Assembly: GCA_949316235.1 (NCBI GenBank)
Contig: OX438742.1
Coordinates: forward strand, 36,028,853-36,092,852
DNA length: 64,000 bases
Origin: Oegoconia quadripuncta
Taxonomy: Eukaryota; Arthropoda; Insecta; Lepidoptera; Autostichidae
Reading direction: 5' to 3'
The position numbers and the translations under genes were made by a program. Below the pieces are notes generated by a model that did no database searches, was not told the origin of the DNA, and saw only the letters and a program-made list of their open reading frames with translations. Below are positions 44,677 to 56,045 of the stretch, one piece after another; position 1 is the stretch's first letter, and each line of letters begins with the position of its first letter.

Positions 44677-44966
44677 GTTTGAAGCAATGTCAGAATATTG
44701 TGCAGCAAAAGTCAGTTTTGGAATACGAAGTGTAAATTAGTGCGTAACGAAGTTTTCGGGTTCTCACAAGAAGCCGCCAAAATCTTTCGTAAAACATTCT
44801 GCCACTTTACTGAAGAATAACTTCACCGTGACTGGACTCGTATACGCCTAGTATACGACGAATAACTTGTTTTGACTGAGACTAACTTCAAACTAAAGAA
44901 ATAAGAGAAAATAACGACATGGCTGTATGACTTATATCCCTTTGCCTCCTCCGAGAGGAGTGAATT
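44677..44966 (+). mobile_element. Family P retroposon, copy 5
   Basis: Sense plus, from CAGAATATTGTGCAGCAAA through GTAACGAAGTTTTCGGG and GCCGCCAAAATCTTTCG to CTCCGAGAGGAGTGAATTA. No long A-tail remains. It lies about 440 bp upstream of the CCDC174 start. Confidence 0.8.
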
Positions 44967-45138
44967 ATTTAGGAATTTTCTAGAACTATTAATTATACCA
45001 TGCTCTTTGCGAGAGCTGCTCGAACTCTAAAGGCAATTTAGGCCTTAGCTTTTTTCTCTTCTTTATTTATTTGTTTTTTGGAAAAAAAATGATTCGTTTT
45101 TAGTTCTGTGAGCTCTATTTTTTTATTTTTTTTTATTT
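44967..45138. other. 5' flank of CCDC174
   Basis: T-rich sequence; nothing specific. Confidence 0.3.
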
Positions 45139-45320
45139 AGTGCCATGGATTTCGGCTAATGGCTCTCTTGCCAAAGCCGCTTAATAAATTAAAAAAATGG
45201 CTGCGCAAATAGCTCTGCAAATAGTTACTATACTCTTTGGGCTGCGCTTCACAAAGTGCTTTTAGTGCCATGGTTTCGGCTATTGGCTCTGTTACCAAAG
45301 CCGCTAAATAAATTAAAAAA
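45139..45320. repeat. Direct repeats in the CCDC174 5' flank
   Basis: 45139-45197 and 45264-45320 share AGTGCCATGG..TTTCGGCTA, TGGCTCT..T..CCAAAGCCGC and AATAAATTAAAAAAA. The A-rich ends suggest 3' ends of retroposed copies, but the family is unknown. Confidence 0.65.
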
Positions 45321-45401
45321 AAAAAAATTGACAAAGTGCTCGACTGACGGACGATTGGGTGTTTTCAAGGAAAGCCTTTCATTAAATTTTTGTCAACCAA
45401 C

Positions 45402-45446
45402 ATGAACTTGGATCATGATAAAAAAATCCTTTTCAATAAATCTACT
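45402..45446 (+). CDS. CCDC174: CCDC174 exon 1
   Basis: 15 codons, MNLDHDKKILFNKST, ending at the donor ACT|GTGAGT. Joined to exon 2 it forms KST-LWSLKAELLKKQ, the conserved family start. Confidence 0.85.
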
Positions 45447-48400
45447 GTGAGTATTTTTTTTCTTCAATTTAAGGCCTGTATTTCAGAATGTTGCTCAAGC
45501 GTAGATCTGCGCGTTTAGTTAGAGATGCCGCTATACAAGTTACATAAAGCTGTCCCTTTTTAACTGTCCTCAAGTGGAGATCTCTGCTTGAGTAACATTC
45601 TGTAATACGGGCCTACGAGCTATGCTCTTGTTGATGGAGTAATGACCACGTCTCTCTACCAATATTTTCAAATTTACCATAATATGATTTCTAAGCGTTA
45701 TTGAGATGAACTCAAAAATATCATTTAGGTATGTAGGAAGGGAGGTCTGATAAGTCTGGTGGTTACTATCGAGCAGTAAAGTAAGAGGCAAGGGTGTTCA
45801 TAGCAGGATATGGAGGAATGGTACTGGTACAGATAGTAGTTCGTTTAACATCAATTGTATTCTCGTCTAGGATAGTTCCAAAAATATGTATCCATTCGGA
45901 CATAAGAGTAGGTTGATAAGACATCTTTCTTGGAGCATTTCAGCAATACATAATATATAAGAAGGTGTCTGTATTATAATTCTCTCGGCCTCCTGATGTC
46001 ATACAGGGTTCTTGAAGAGGGGGGGTTATACATTGGAAGCATGTCTGTATATCGCAATAATTAGCTGCACAACTCGCATAATTTAAGAGCTTTTAGCAGA
46101 TTTCTGTCTAATTATTGAGGTTGGTAAATAAAAATTTGTGTGTGTTCATTTTTCTCAAAGAGAATTTAAAAAAATTCTTTAAAAAAATCCACATTCAACA
46201 AAAGTTTGACAATCCAATGGTACCAGGAACTTACTTGTTTTACAAATTTTACTGATTTTAGTTGTGGAGTTTAAAAGCAGAACTGCTGAAAAAACAGGGA
46301 GAGGTGAATGACATGAAACAATTGTCTCATTTCAAATTAGAGAATTTTAAACCTGCATCTGTAAAGCCCAGTGATGCGGAGCGGAATTCAAAGAAAGAAA
46401 AAAAGACCTTGAAGGACAATCTTAAGGCAGTCGATATTGAAGAGTTAGAAGCATGTAGGAAGACAAAGTAAGATTTCTGAAATTATTATTCATTTATTTG
46501 TTTTTTAGACATTTTGCAATCAGGATTCAGAATGTTTCCTATTTTTTCCTGTGTGCACATTAATGATATTGTATTTATCTAATGAGGGAAAACTCTTTCA
46601 GTTAGACGAGTTGCTCCATAGTTGGCTGTGTGGCTGTTTGATAGACCTTATGTTATAACTTTTTAGTGATATACTTTCAAAAGAAATTGTTTTTTCGTGG
46701 GATTGTCACTATGTTTACCAAGAGCATTTTTTTATGTTTTTGTATTTTATTAATTCAAGGGCCATTCTGGAGAAGAAAGCTGAGTTATACGAGCATTTAT
46801 CAGATGGTGCAGGGAACTCTGAACTAGCTGAAAGATTCCTTGTGGATTTCAATACAAAGAAACAACAGGAAAACAAGGATACTCTTGCATTGTCAGATGT
46901 TGAAGAGTTTCATGCTGAAGATGACAGTGATTGGTAAAAGTTAACTTTATATTAATGTTTACAAATTGCTATTGCTTCCAACAGCCTCAGGTGGGCCACT
47001 CCTCACTGGGAGTGCGTTGGCCATTATCTACCAGGCGGGCTTAGTGCAGATCGATGGATTTGTGTCAGACTAGTAGCCAACTTTAAACCACTCCAGTAGG
47101 CCACCAGCATGGCTTAATGACTGCCTTTATTAAAAAGGATCAGAACTGACTACTTAATGTATCCTGTGAAGCATGAAACTCCTATTAAAATGTTATTAGT
47201 GGTCACGCATCCAAGGATTGACCGAGCCTTCTCAGGTATTAAAGTTGTTAATTTGGTAAACTATATTGCATACATCATTTGTTTTATATGAGACCAAAGA
47301 GACCGAGAGAGAGAGAGAGAGAGACCAAAGAGATAACTGGTTGTTTTCTGTTTCTGTATTGAACTTAATTTGAATAAAAAATGTTTAAAAGAAGCCATGC
47401 AAAGCAATTTGGCAGGTTTAATTTTCATTTGTATTCCATTAACCTCTCATTGTGTGGTTTTTAATTGCAATGGACTCGATGCAGTTATAAATCACTTTCT
47501 GCTTAATACTATTTACTACTACCATAAAGAAATAATGGATTTATTTATTGTTCTTTTTTTAAAAAACTTGTTTCAGCTTTATGTTCATTTATGAATGGAC
47601 ATGAAAATGAAAAATAACAACCCAATGGTAAAATAAGTAATTTAACCTACCCTAGGCTGATAATGAAGTATACTGAATAGTTTGGTTTATTTAGCAAACA
47701 TCCGGCTTAAAAAGTACCACCATGGTACTCCTTTGTTACATAATGTTTTGTTTTTAGAATATTTGGGTGGAATAATGCCACTGGTGGAACTGCGATCCGT
47801 CTGTGCCTGACAAAAGTTCCAACATCAATACCATTACATCTGGACAGTTTGCTATATATACTCCTTACTATGGAGGGGTACACAGAAAGTTTTGCATAAC
47901 TCCTCGGTCCACATGTTGACTTTCTAATGATTTCAGTATGACACTATATGATGGATATCCATCCATACGTGTGGCTCGAAATGTTCCGCCATATATTTTG
48001 GATTACGTTACGTGAAAAACAAAGAAAGATAATTTATCACCCAAAATCTCCTTACATTCACATTTTCGCTACGAACAACCAATTTCGATTTGTGATAAAA
48101 AAACAATTGCCGATAATTTATGTTTTAAAAATGTAATTCAGCAACTAGGTAGGATCTTTCAGTGAGCTACACTGAAAGATCCTACCTAGTAGCAACTAAG
48201 ATAGGTCAGCAGTTAATATATATATAATGCGACATATTTAATATAATCTATGTTCGTAGGGCGGAGTTCACAGACTGCCTGGGTCGAACACGTAGGTGCC
48301 TTAAATCTGACTTAGAAATGTACAAGAAGAAGGACCATGACCTCATAAGAGTTATCACTAAGGAAAACCCCAATGAGGTATTTGAAAAGCCTTCAAATCA

Positions 48401-51400
48401 ATCAGAGGTAAATATATATGAGAAAATTGCTTTGGTTACTTACTTATACTTATGCAACGAAGAAAGGGAAGCAATGAAGCACCTTCTGTGTGACTTCGAT
48501 GCCATTTCAGTAAGGCGTATGTGTCGTCTGGGTAAGGGATACCCCAAACCTGGTGACTTTTTGGTAACAATGCCTGGTGACAACGGGTTGGTACTTGACC
48601 TCAATCACACCTGATGTTAAGTGAAGATGAGGCCGAAGGTGGAAGCGTACTGACCCGGAAACCCCAACACATTTGGGTGACTGGCTATCTTATCTCTGAC
48701 AACCGGAACACAACAATGCTATTAACATTGCTGCTTGGCGGCAGATTTAGATAAGATGGTGGTAGCTAGCCAGGCGGACATTTAAAATGCCCTACCACCA
48801 ACCAAACCTAGTACTTAAACATGTATCCCGCTGGGGATCGAACCCGCGACCTCCGAATCGTAAACCTAATGTTGATTACATTGAGCTACGGAGGCGGTTA
48901 CTATATTTTCACTATGTTGCATCATGAGATTTATGAAGTCTATAACTTCGCAGTAACTCAAAGCGAAAACAGGGGAAGCGCACAAAAGATCTCTACTGTG
49001 TTGAAGTGACTGTGCATATGCCCAATCCCATGACAAACATAAGAACAGTATTATTATAGGTGAGAGATACATTTGTGTATATATATTGACAGTGCGTTTC
49101 CCCTGGGGTGTCGTAAAAAGAGGTTAAGGGGAGGGTGCTCAAAAGCATTGACCAGTAGGTAATAGTCAACAGAATCGCTCTAAACCCTTAAGTGTCTAGC
49201 AGTATTCTGTGGGTCATCATGAATTAAGTAAATTATTCTCGTCATTAATATTATTATTGCTGAGTAAGCAGGCAGTTGAAATCATTAATATCTATGTGAA
49301 AGCTGCTCATTCGCGTTGCGAGTAATATTTATGGTGAACTCACGAAAGAGCCACAGACAAAGTCCACAAATTACATTTCTGCAATAATAATTTGCTTCTA
49401 ACCTTAATAAACATGTTTTTTTTTTATATTTCAGGAACCAGACATTGAAAGACCTTTGCTGTTCCAGAATAAAAATGATTATTTACAGTCATTGAGAGAA
49501 AAATGGGAACAAAAGGAAAGAGATCTTCTCGCCAAAGACAAGGATGTACATTATCAGGATTTACTTTTTGATGGTAGGTAGTATATTATGTATAGCATAT
49601 TTTATAAATGTTTGGCACCTACAGATGAGATAACCTAAACACTGTAGTTAGATTGGCCAGATAAACGTAAAGGTAATTTATCCAGACATTTTTAAATATG
49701 TAATGCCTTTTTGGATTCAAGTGAAGCATTTTTTAATAACACATTTATAACACTAATAAGATTTAAGAAACAAGACAAAGAGTCATTAAAATGGAACTTG
49801 TATTTTAATTACTGGTTTGATTGAAATCAGGTAAATATTATATATGTAAACATATACTTTCAGAGGCTAGAACGCACGGCGTTGCATACTATTCGTTCAG
49901 CACCAACGAAAGCGAGCGTCATAAACAAATGGATGAGCTGAAAAAACGGCGAGAGGAAACACTAAAGGCGCAGCAGGATACTGAAGAAATGCGAAAGCAA
50001 AGAGAAGAATTGATGGCGGCTCGAGTGGCAGCGGCCCGTGCTAGGCAGAGGGCTAGGGCAGGCTTACCGCCGGAAGAACCGAAGGGTAAGAAAGTTGCCT
50101 TTATAAATTACTGATACTCATAAAAAGATCCTAAAGAGGGTTAGGATACTCTCTGAATTTTTTTTCTGTTCAACAAGTGAACTCTTTATGCAACAGTCAA
50201 TATTGAGTGAAGTCAAGTCTGCTCTCAAGGTGGATTAAGTCAGGCAATTCCAATGCACAGCCCAGTTCTTCTTCTTCTTCAATTCTTCAATCTATCCACT
50301 ACACCAGTCGACGACCGATTGGTAGGTAGACCCTGTCAGCGAAACCAACGGTTGCGGGTTCGAATCCTGCGACGGGTAAATGTTTGTGTGATGAATATGA
50401 ACATTTATTCCTTAGTCATGGATGTTTATATAAATATTTATGTATGTTTATCCGTTATCTAGTATCCATAGTAGCTTTGCTTAGTTTGGGACTAGATGAT
50501 TGGTGTAAGTGTCCGAAATATTTATTATTTATTTATTTATTATTAATCTGTACCACGGGTAATAAACTTTTCAAAAGATTTTGAAGGCTTTTGGAGGGTG
50601 AATTTTAAAGAAAACATTTTAATTGTCTTTATTGAGTTCGTTATTGTTTTTTATTTTCAGTAGGCGAAAAAGACTTTACTACTTGCCTGCTAGAGTTTTT
50701 AACACAGCAAAAGGACGAGGCGGATGTCAAAGCCAAAGAGAAGGAAAAGAAAATAAGAGAAGAAAATGAAAGAGAAAGACAAAAACTCCGCGAAGCCTAT
50801 GTGCGTGAATGGGACATTGGCAAAGAGGGCGTAGAAGCTAAAACAAATACATTTAGAGAGTTGACGCAAGAAGAATACGTTGAACAGCAAAGAGCCAAGA
50901 GAATAGAAGAATTTGCTCCACCGCAAACTTTATCCCGTTCTAAGTCTGATTTTTGTTTTGATGGCCAAGGCAAAATGAAGGCAGATCAGGCAGCAACTTC
51001 AGCACCTGTGAAAACTTGGGCAGATTTAAAACCTAACCTAATAGTACCACCTCCACCAGATATTGGTGACATTTCAGAGCCAAAAGGATTATATTTTTCT
51101 ACAGCCAAAAAATCCGTTTTGGATAAGAAATCTAAAAATTTTATTAAGCCTCAGGAGTCAATTATAAATGAATTACAAGAAGTTGAACCTCAGGTTGACA
51201 AGAGAAAGAGAAATATAGTTTCAAATCATGCAGAAATAGCTCCACCGCCAACTTTTGATTATTACGGGCCTGTTGCTAAGAATTCGAGAAAACAAAAACC
51301 GTTCGAATCGAATATTACAGAAGCATATGCACAGGGTGCAAAAACTTTAGAACCTAAAGTTAGTACCAGGCGAATACCAAAAAATTACGATTTTACTTTT

Positions 51401-51406
51401 GACTGA
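45402..51406 (+). CDS. CCDC174: Coiled-coil domain-containing protein 174, seven exons
   Basis: A nuclear coiled-coil protein linked in vertebrates to the spliceosome/exon-junction machinery. Exons are 45402-45446, 46262-46467, 46760-46933, 48260-48407, 49435-49573, 49864-50085 and 50661-51406. All have GT donors and AG acceptors, and the frame is kept throughout, giving 559 aa (human about 467). Motifs shared with the vertebrate protein, in order: KSTLWSLKAELLKKQ near the N-terminus, LEKKAELYEHL, the aromatic/DCLGRTRRC block after an acidic stretch, VHYQDLLFDEART..GVAYYSFS, a long charged coiled coil (KKRREETLKAQQ ... RARQRA), and VREWDIGKEG at about residue 360. The C-terminal part holds a KTWADLKP motif and a Lys-rich tail. 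It is transcribed divergently from Rad6. Identification is by remembered motifs, but the match order is strong. Confidence 0.92.
46262..46467 (+). CDS. CCDC174: CCDC174 exon 2
   Basis: Starts after TTTTAG with TTG TGG AGT (not a start codon). Ends AAGACAAA|GTAAGA, phase 2. Confidence 0.92.
46760..46933 (+). CDS. CCDC174: CCDC174 exon 3
   Basis: After TTCAAG, reads AILEKKAELYEHLSDG..FLVDF to an acidic HAEDDSD end. Donor GATTG|GTAAAA. Confidence 0.92.
47309..47326. repeat. (GA)n microsatellite in CCDC174 intron 3
   Basis: A run of GA dinucleotides between two AGACCAAAGAGA words. Confidence 0.7.
48140..48197. mobile_element. Palindromic insertion in CCDC174 intron 3
   Basis: Perfect 21-bp arms (48144-48164 and 48170-48190; ACTAGGTAGGATCTTTCAGT inward) with a 5-base loop. 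AGCAACT occurs on both sides (48140-48146 and 48191-48197), so this looks like a roughly 44-bp insertion with a 7-bp duplication, similar in size to the one at 17251-17298. Confidence 0.55.
48260..48407 (+). CDS. CCDC174: CCDC174 exon 4
   Basis: After TTCGTAG, completes a Trp codon and encodes AEFTDCLGRTRRCLKSDLEM, the counterpart of the vertebrate WVDYVDSLGRSRRC block. Donor GAG|GTAAAT. Confidence 0.92.
48580..48900 (-). repeat. SINE-A in CCDC174 intron 4, nearly intact
   Basis: The best-preserved SINE-A: ACAACGGGTTGGTACTTGAC through GCCTACCACC-like body to GGGGATCGAACCCGCGACC and ATTGAGCTACGGAGGCGGT. The tRNA-like head lies on minus, antisense to the host gene. Confidence 0.88.
48901..49434. 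other. CCDC174 intron 4, remainder
   Basis: No further feature. A polypyrimidine run and TTTCAG acceptor close the intron. Confidence 0.5.
49435..49573 (+). CDS. CCDC174: CCDC174 exon 5
   Basis: After TTTCAG, encodes EPDIERPLLFQNKNDYLQSL to KDVHYQDLLFD. Donor GATG|GTAGGT. Confidence 0.93.
49864..50085 (+). CDS. CCDC174: CCDC174 exon 6
   Basis: After TTTCAG, encodes EARTHGVAYYSFSTNESERH and the charged coiled coil to GLPPEEPK. Donor AAGG|GTAAGA. Confidence 0.93.
50285..50512 (+). repeat. SINE-B-related tRNA SINE in CCDC174 intron 6
   Basis: Head with GACCGATTGGTAGGTAGACC and GGTTGCGGGTTCGAATCCTG (B box), then GTTTGTGTGATGAATATG, TAGTCATGGATGTTTATAT and a (TTTA)n tail. Same body as 35410-35575. 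Confidence 0.78.
50661..51406 (+). CDS. CCDC174: CCDC174 exon 7
   Basis: After TTTTCAG, encodes VGEKDFTTCLLEF through VREWDIGKEG to the C-terminus IPKNYDFTFD and TGA. Confidence 0.93.
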
Positions 51407-51529
51407 ATCTTGTGATCAAGATTGTTATTAGTATATAACTAAGTTCTAATTATAATTTGTATTATAAAGATATCATTGTTTGATTCAACATTTTTTTAGC
51501 GTTAAAATTTACACTTTTTGCGATCTACA

Positions 51530-51535
51530 AATAAA
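51530..51535 (+). terminator. Candidate poly(A) signal of CCDC174
   Basis: AATAAA 124 bases after the stop codon. Confidence 0.6.
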
Positions 51536-52076
51536 TTTTGCAAATAAGTTACTAATCAAAATTGTTTTTAATAATCCTATAAATTTTGTATTTATGTTAA
51601 TGTCTATGGATATGCTTTGGTTTATTCCTCACGGCGAACTTTGATGTTCAAAATCTCCAAAATTGGTCAAACCTGTAAATTGAACAATATGTCTGATATA
51701 CTGCAGAGCCTTGATCACTCTGTAGAGGTCGCCAGCCTATCCGTGTTTTATAGGATACATTCGGACTACGCGCAAAGGGTGGCAACACCAGTTATTCCTT
51801 CATAATACGGACAACTAAGATATGGAATTCCGTGCCGGTATACCGCGAACTTACAATTTTGGGATCTTCAACAGGCATTACTGGAAAAACGTGTTTTATC
51901 TTCAGTTACATCATCATTTCCCACCAGGTGAAATGTAGGCAGTCACGTCCTATAGATAAGGGAAGTTCCGTAATTATTTCAAAATATAAGATAATTGCAT
52001 TTCAGAGTTACTTATATAGAATAGAATCTAAAATCTGTGTCATAGTTCATGGGCAAGCGAAAATTTTACACATTTT
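51536..52076. other. Intergenic, no gene seen
   Basis: No supportable feature downstream of CCDC174. Confidence 0.4.
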
Positions 52077-52145
52077 TTATGCGCAACGGGTTAACACTTG
52101 ACCTCAATCACACCTGTGTTAAGTGTAGATGAGGCCTAAGATTAA
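52077..52145 (-). repeat. SINE-A tail fragment
   Basis: TATGCGCAACGGGTTAACAC, TTGACCTCAATCACACCTGT and AGATGAGGCC. Only the 3' tail remains. Confidence 0.7.
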
Positions 52146-54660
52146 GGTGGTTTAACAAACTTAGAAAGTATGTACCTTATTATGGGTTAATAATCTTTTC
52201 AAATGTTATGGATATTTCATATTATGTTTATATTCCTAACTATTAAAATTATAAAATAGGCCATTGAGTTTATCGAGTACAATTTGTTTATTTCTTGTTT
52301 AATTTCGCTTCAATTAAGCTGCCACTGTGCGTGCAAACAGCCTAAGAAAATGTTTCAGTTAATGACCACATCACAAATGTTGATTTTTTTGCCTTCTACA
52401 TGGACTTGTGATAGTATAGTTAGAGGACATTTTCGGACAACAACAAAGGCCACAAGTATAGCGATGTGGCTCATTAATGGGTGAACCAAGTCGCAAACTG
52501 ACGGCCAAAGAGAAGGTGGAGCCAATAGCCGGACTCGCGCTCAGACACTCCAAGGAGGCGGGCACGGTCTGATAAGGTACTACCCGATGTTAAAAGATGT
52601 AATTGGGCTACCTTGCAGAGCGGCTCGTTAGGACGAGTCAGGGTTGTCGGTAGCGAGGTAGGCACTCTCCTGAACAAGACAACAGACAAGCTTTCATGGC
52701 CTGCTCACGGTGCAAGACATCCACTTCGTAAACAGTTCTGAAAAAAATTTGGTTGAAAGTTTTTGCGCAGTGTGAGAAGAAGACGGGTAAGGCGACACTC
52801 GACAGTTTGAGTTGACAATTTAGAATTTTTTGCGAATACAACTATCCAAAATAGAGAAAAGAGGAGTCAATTTCCAGAAAGGGCAGCATCTTAGGGTATT
52901 AGTAAGTTTAGGGACAAAAAAACAGAAACTGATAATTTAGGAACTAATATTTTGTGCTTGTGAATAAATGAAGGGATGGATTCTTCTAAAACGGGCCCCA
53001 AGAAGGCGAAGGGACAAATTATTGAAATTTTTGATAACAGCTTTTTCAGCGTCCGTAGATGAAGCGGATATATAAGCACAACTTGCATTTATAAAAATTG
53101 AACTTCAGAAGATTTAAATTTAGGTCTAGGTGAATTTAGATCGTCTAGAAAAGCCACATAATGCAGTCGAAGTGGTTCTTGTCAATAATGCACGGTGAAC
53201 GAACGGACAGTTTTTTTTTCTAGAACTTTGCCTGAGCATTGTCCTACAACATTTTGTTAAGGTCAAAGCGTATTGAGAATTTATTTCAGAAATCTGTTCA
53301 TAGAATTTTTGAATTTTGAAAACACAGTTTGTATATTTGGGATGGAAAACTTAAAGATGAAGAAACATAAGAGGCTGAACGACGTGTAATACAACCACTT
53401 TTAACTATCTATCGAAAAACTACCAATAATACTTTTGAGTTATGGGAAGACTCCCGAATGTACAACTATTTATCAAAGTTGAATGCCAGACCTAAAACCT
53501 GAAAATCAGCCTTGGGGTAGGCAAGGCCTGACAAAACAGTGTCTATCTTTTCCTCTAAGATTCTGTCATTTAAATACGTCAATGAAATTATGAATTAAGT
53601 TTTTGGATTGGAGTTTATTTGGAAGTCTTTGTGAAAAGAGCAACGCACGCTTTTTTTGTCCTCGAGGACAAAATTGCCCCTTTGAATTTTTTGACGGCGG
53701 ACCCTACACGCGTCGCATCCAAAAGAGACAGAATTAAGCGATAGAAAGGATTAAAGGAATGTAGGTACATTTTTATGCCTAAACACTTAGTGTGTGTCGT
53801 TCTGTAGTACTTTTGTTTGCTACTCGCCGATAGATGTCGATAGGAGTAATGCATGAACCTAATTTGGATGTAGCTCGTAGGTTGTGTAGCTGCATGTGTA
53901 CCTAGTTGTGCATACAGTATACAAAAAAGTTCAAGGTATGTAATTTGCCATTTAATTTAATGTTTATAAGAAACTGCGCTGCTCAGGCGGCCCTATATTT
54001 CAGTAAATATTGTTTCGCCTTAATCACTAGACATTCAGCATCCTTATTCTCACACGAAGACTGTTTAGAAAAAAAATTGACACTTTCTATTGAGGAAATA
54101 CATAAAATCAAAAGCTTTGATATTGCGTCCCTTTGCAATATTTGACATTGATATTTTGTTCCTTCAATATGTGTGAGCAAACATTTCTCAATTCGTCCTG
54201 AGTTCTGATTCTAATTCTCTCTTACTACGATTTTAATTAATTTGTGGATGATATGGAATCGATGTCCATGTTATCTTCAATTTGTATCAATTTTGAATTA
54301 CACACATTTTTGATTCTTAATTTTTCTAGGCAGGTAATATATTCTGGATGTGCATATTTAGAGAAAGATCGATTATTTAGTGGGCGAACCAATTACATCG
54401 TAACTTGTTTTGCAAATTTCAGCATATACAGAATGAAATAGAATTTGTGTAATTCCCAGAAACCATTTACTGTTGATATGATCTATGTGGATGGACCTTA
54501 CATGGGATTTTTGTTAATTCAAATTACATATACTTACGATTTTGATGTCAAAAACACGTCTCATATCCATTTAGTGGAACTGAAGGCAAAATAGTATTTT
54601 TATGGAAAAAATAGTCGTAGTTAACAAAATAAAGCTTTATTTTAGGAATTTTTCATAGAA
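52146..54660. other. Intergenic, no gene seen
   Basis: 52470-52760 is GC-richer, with short open frames of no known family. 53654-53673 is a perfect 20-bp palindrome (TTTTGTCCTCGAGGACAAAA). Nothing else could be supported. Confidence 0.45.
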
Positions 54661-54708
54661 TGTATATTGATTATGATTACTAATAATAGTAATCATAATC
54701 AATATACA
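54661..54708. repeat. Perfect hairpin, 22-bp arms
   Basis: TGTATATTGATTATGATTAC.. at 54661-54682 and its exact inverse at 54687-54708, with a 4-base loop. Confidence 0.85.
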
Positions 54709-54789
54709 TTTTTTTATTAATCACAATTTAATAAATCAAAGAATTTGAAGATATTGGATCATTTCTTGGTCCATTTTGCCCGCACGGAA

Positions 54790-55025
54790 GGTAAAATGGA
54801 CTACGCTAAAGGGCAAAATAGACCCAATAACCACTATTCACATTCTAATCGGGGGAACACTTTTCACATACAAATAATTTGTTTCCTTATATGTTTCGAA
54901 TCGTCGTTTTAGTGTGGTCTTTCTTACATTATAAATTTAAGCTGCCTTTTTAAATCTCTTATTTTATTTTTCTCTTCTTCGATGGCTCTTCTCATATTCA
55001 CCTCGTCCCATGGGTGTCTATTAGT
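54790..55025 (-). pseudogene. Decayed psq-type helix-turn-helix fragment (pogo/jerky-like transposon)
   Basis: On minus, RHPWDEVNMRRAIEEEKNK in one frame is followed, after a shift, by FKKAA and then IYNVRKTTLKRRFETYKE. Together this has the look of the pipsqueak-type HTH (..AIEEVKN..SLKKAAQIYNVPKTTLKRR) used by pogo-superfamily and related proteins. A stop codon and the frameshift make it non-functional. No DDE domain was found. Confidence 0.5.
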
Positions 55026-55357
55026 TATTCTTATAATTGTTAATCATCTGAAACAAAAAAACCCACAAAACCGTATTAAACGTAAAATACATATGAAACT
55101 AAATGGTGCATTTTGTCCGGGGCCGTTTTCTTCTATAGAAAGGACGGCAAAGTTCTATAGAATTAGCGGCCGAAAATTACTATAAAAATTCATAATAGGT
55201 ATCTATCGTGTAATTTAAATATGAAAATTATTTTACTCCTATACGTGGCAACGAAGGTTTTGTTTAAATTTCGAACTGGCTTGCGAATGGAAAGTTGTTT
55301 GATAAAAAAAATATATATTATTTTGGAGCGTGAGAAGTCATTGATTTTGTTCGGAAT
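55026..55357. other. Intergenic between the psq fragment and the Crypton fragment
   Basis: No supportable feature. Confidence 0.3.
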
Positions 55358-55519
55358 TTGAGAAAGAAAGAAAGTGATTATGGACCTACTTTGACGCCAC
55401 TTGAAATTCAAAAGGCGGCAGGAGCTGTAATAGAAGACTTGTTACCGCCAAAACCAAAAGAAGAATATTTGAAAACCTACGAAAATTTAGTTCAATGGAA
55501 GAATCAAAATGTTCTGCAT
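55358..55519 (+). pseudogene. Crypton-like tyrosine recombinase, N-terminal fragment
   Basis: The frame reads TPLEIQKAAGAVIEDLLPPK then PKEEYLKTYENLVQWKNQN, which aligns with PDLKNAAKQATLSLLPEKSV then EVYLQAYENFILWKKNKN of the intact recombinase at 56284-57593. It has no ATG in frame and no catalytic domain follows. It is on the opposite strand, so it is a separate, diverged remnant rather than an exon of the intact gene. Confidence 0.65.
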
Positions 55520-55721
55520 AGGTACCTACTATTTAGTTTGAATTTTCGCGCATTCTTTGAGAAAAGTACTTACCCCCCGCCTTACTTATACTGGCTGCAA
55601 CCAGGCATTGATTAACTTATTAATTAGGGAATACAATCTTGCGAGATCAGAACGGTCAATCTCGCAAGATTAGTGTATATTGTTATTTTTTTTTTAATTT
55701 ACACAAAAGTAGAAATTTTGT

Positions 55722-56045
55722 TACAAATCGGATCAACGCGAGTTGGATAAAATGGCGACCGGTCACCGGAACAATAATATGTAACTCACGGATGCCCCTC
55801 AGGTTAAACCGACAATTGGAGACCGATTTTTATGTAGGAGAAAAATGGCACGTATACCTACGTGGGCGGCACGACAGACTTTTTGTAGGACCGATAATAG
55901 GGCCGATTTTTCGTCAATATTTTTATCACCGATATTGTCACCAACTTTTTGTAGGACGTAAGCGTTGAAATATTGCAATCAGAGGGCGGAGTGGGAATTT
56001 TGTTTCGACTTAACTTTACTACGCGTTCACGTTTACGTGACGGTT
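55722..56045. repeat. Repeat V, left copy
   Basis: GGATCAACGCGAGTTGGAT, GCGACCGGTCACCGGAACAA, GGATGCCCCTCAGGTTAAAC, GTAGGAGAAAAATGGCACGT and CTACGCGTTCACGTTTACGT are all found inverted at 58885-59178. Several CCGATTTTT / TTTTTGTAGGA words repeat inside. Confidence 0.7.

Noticed and set aside
46262..46264. Translation start of CCDC174 at the second exon
   Set aside because: It is TTG after a splice acceptor. A 15-codon first exon at 45402-45446 restores the conserved N-terminus in frame.
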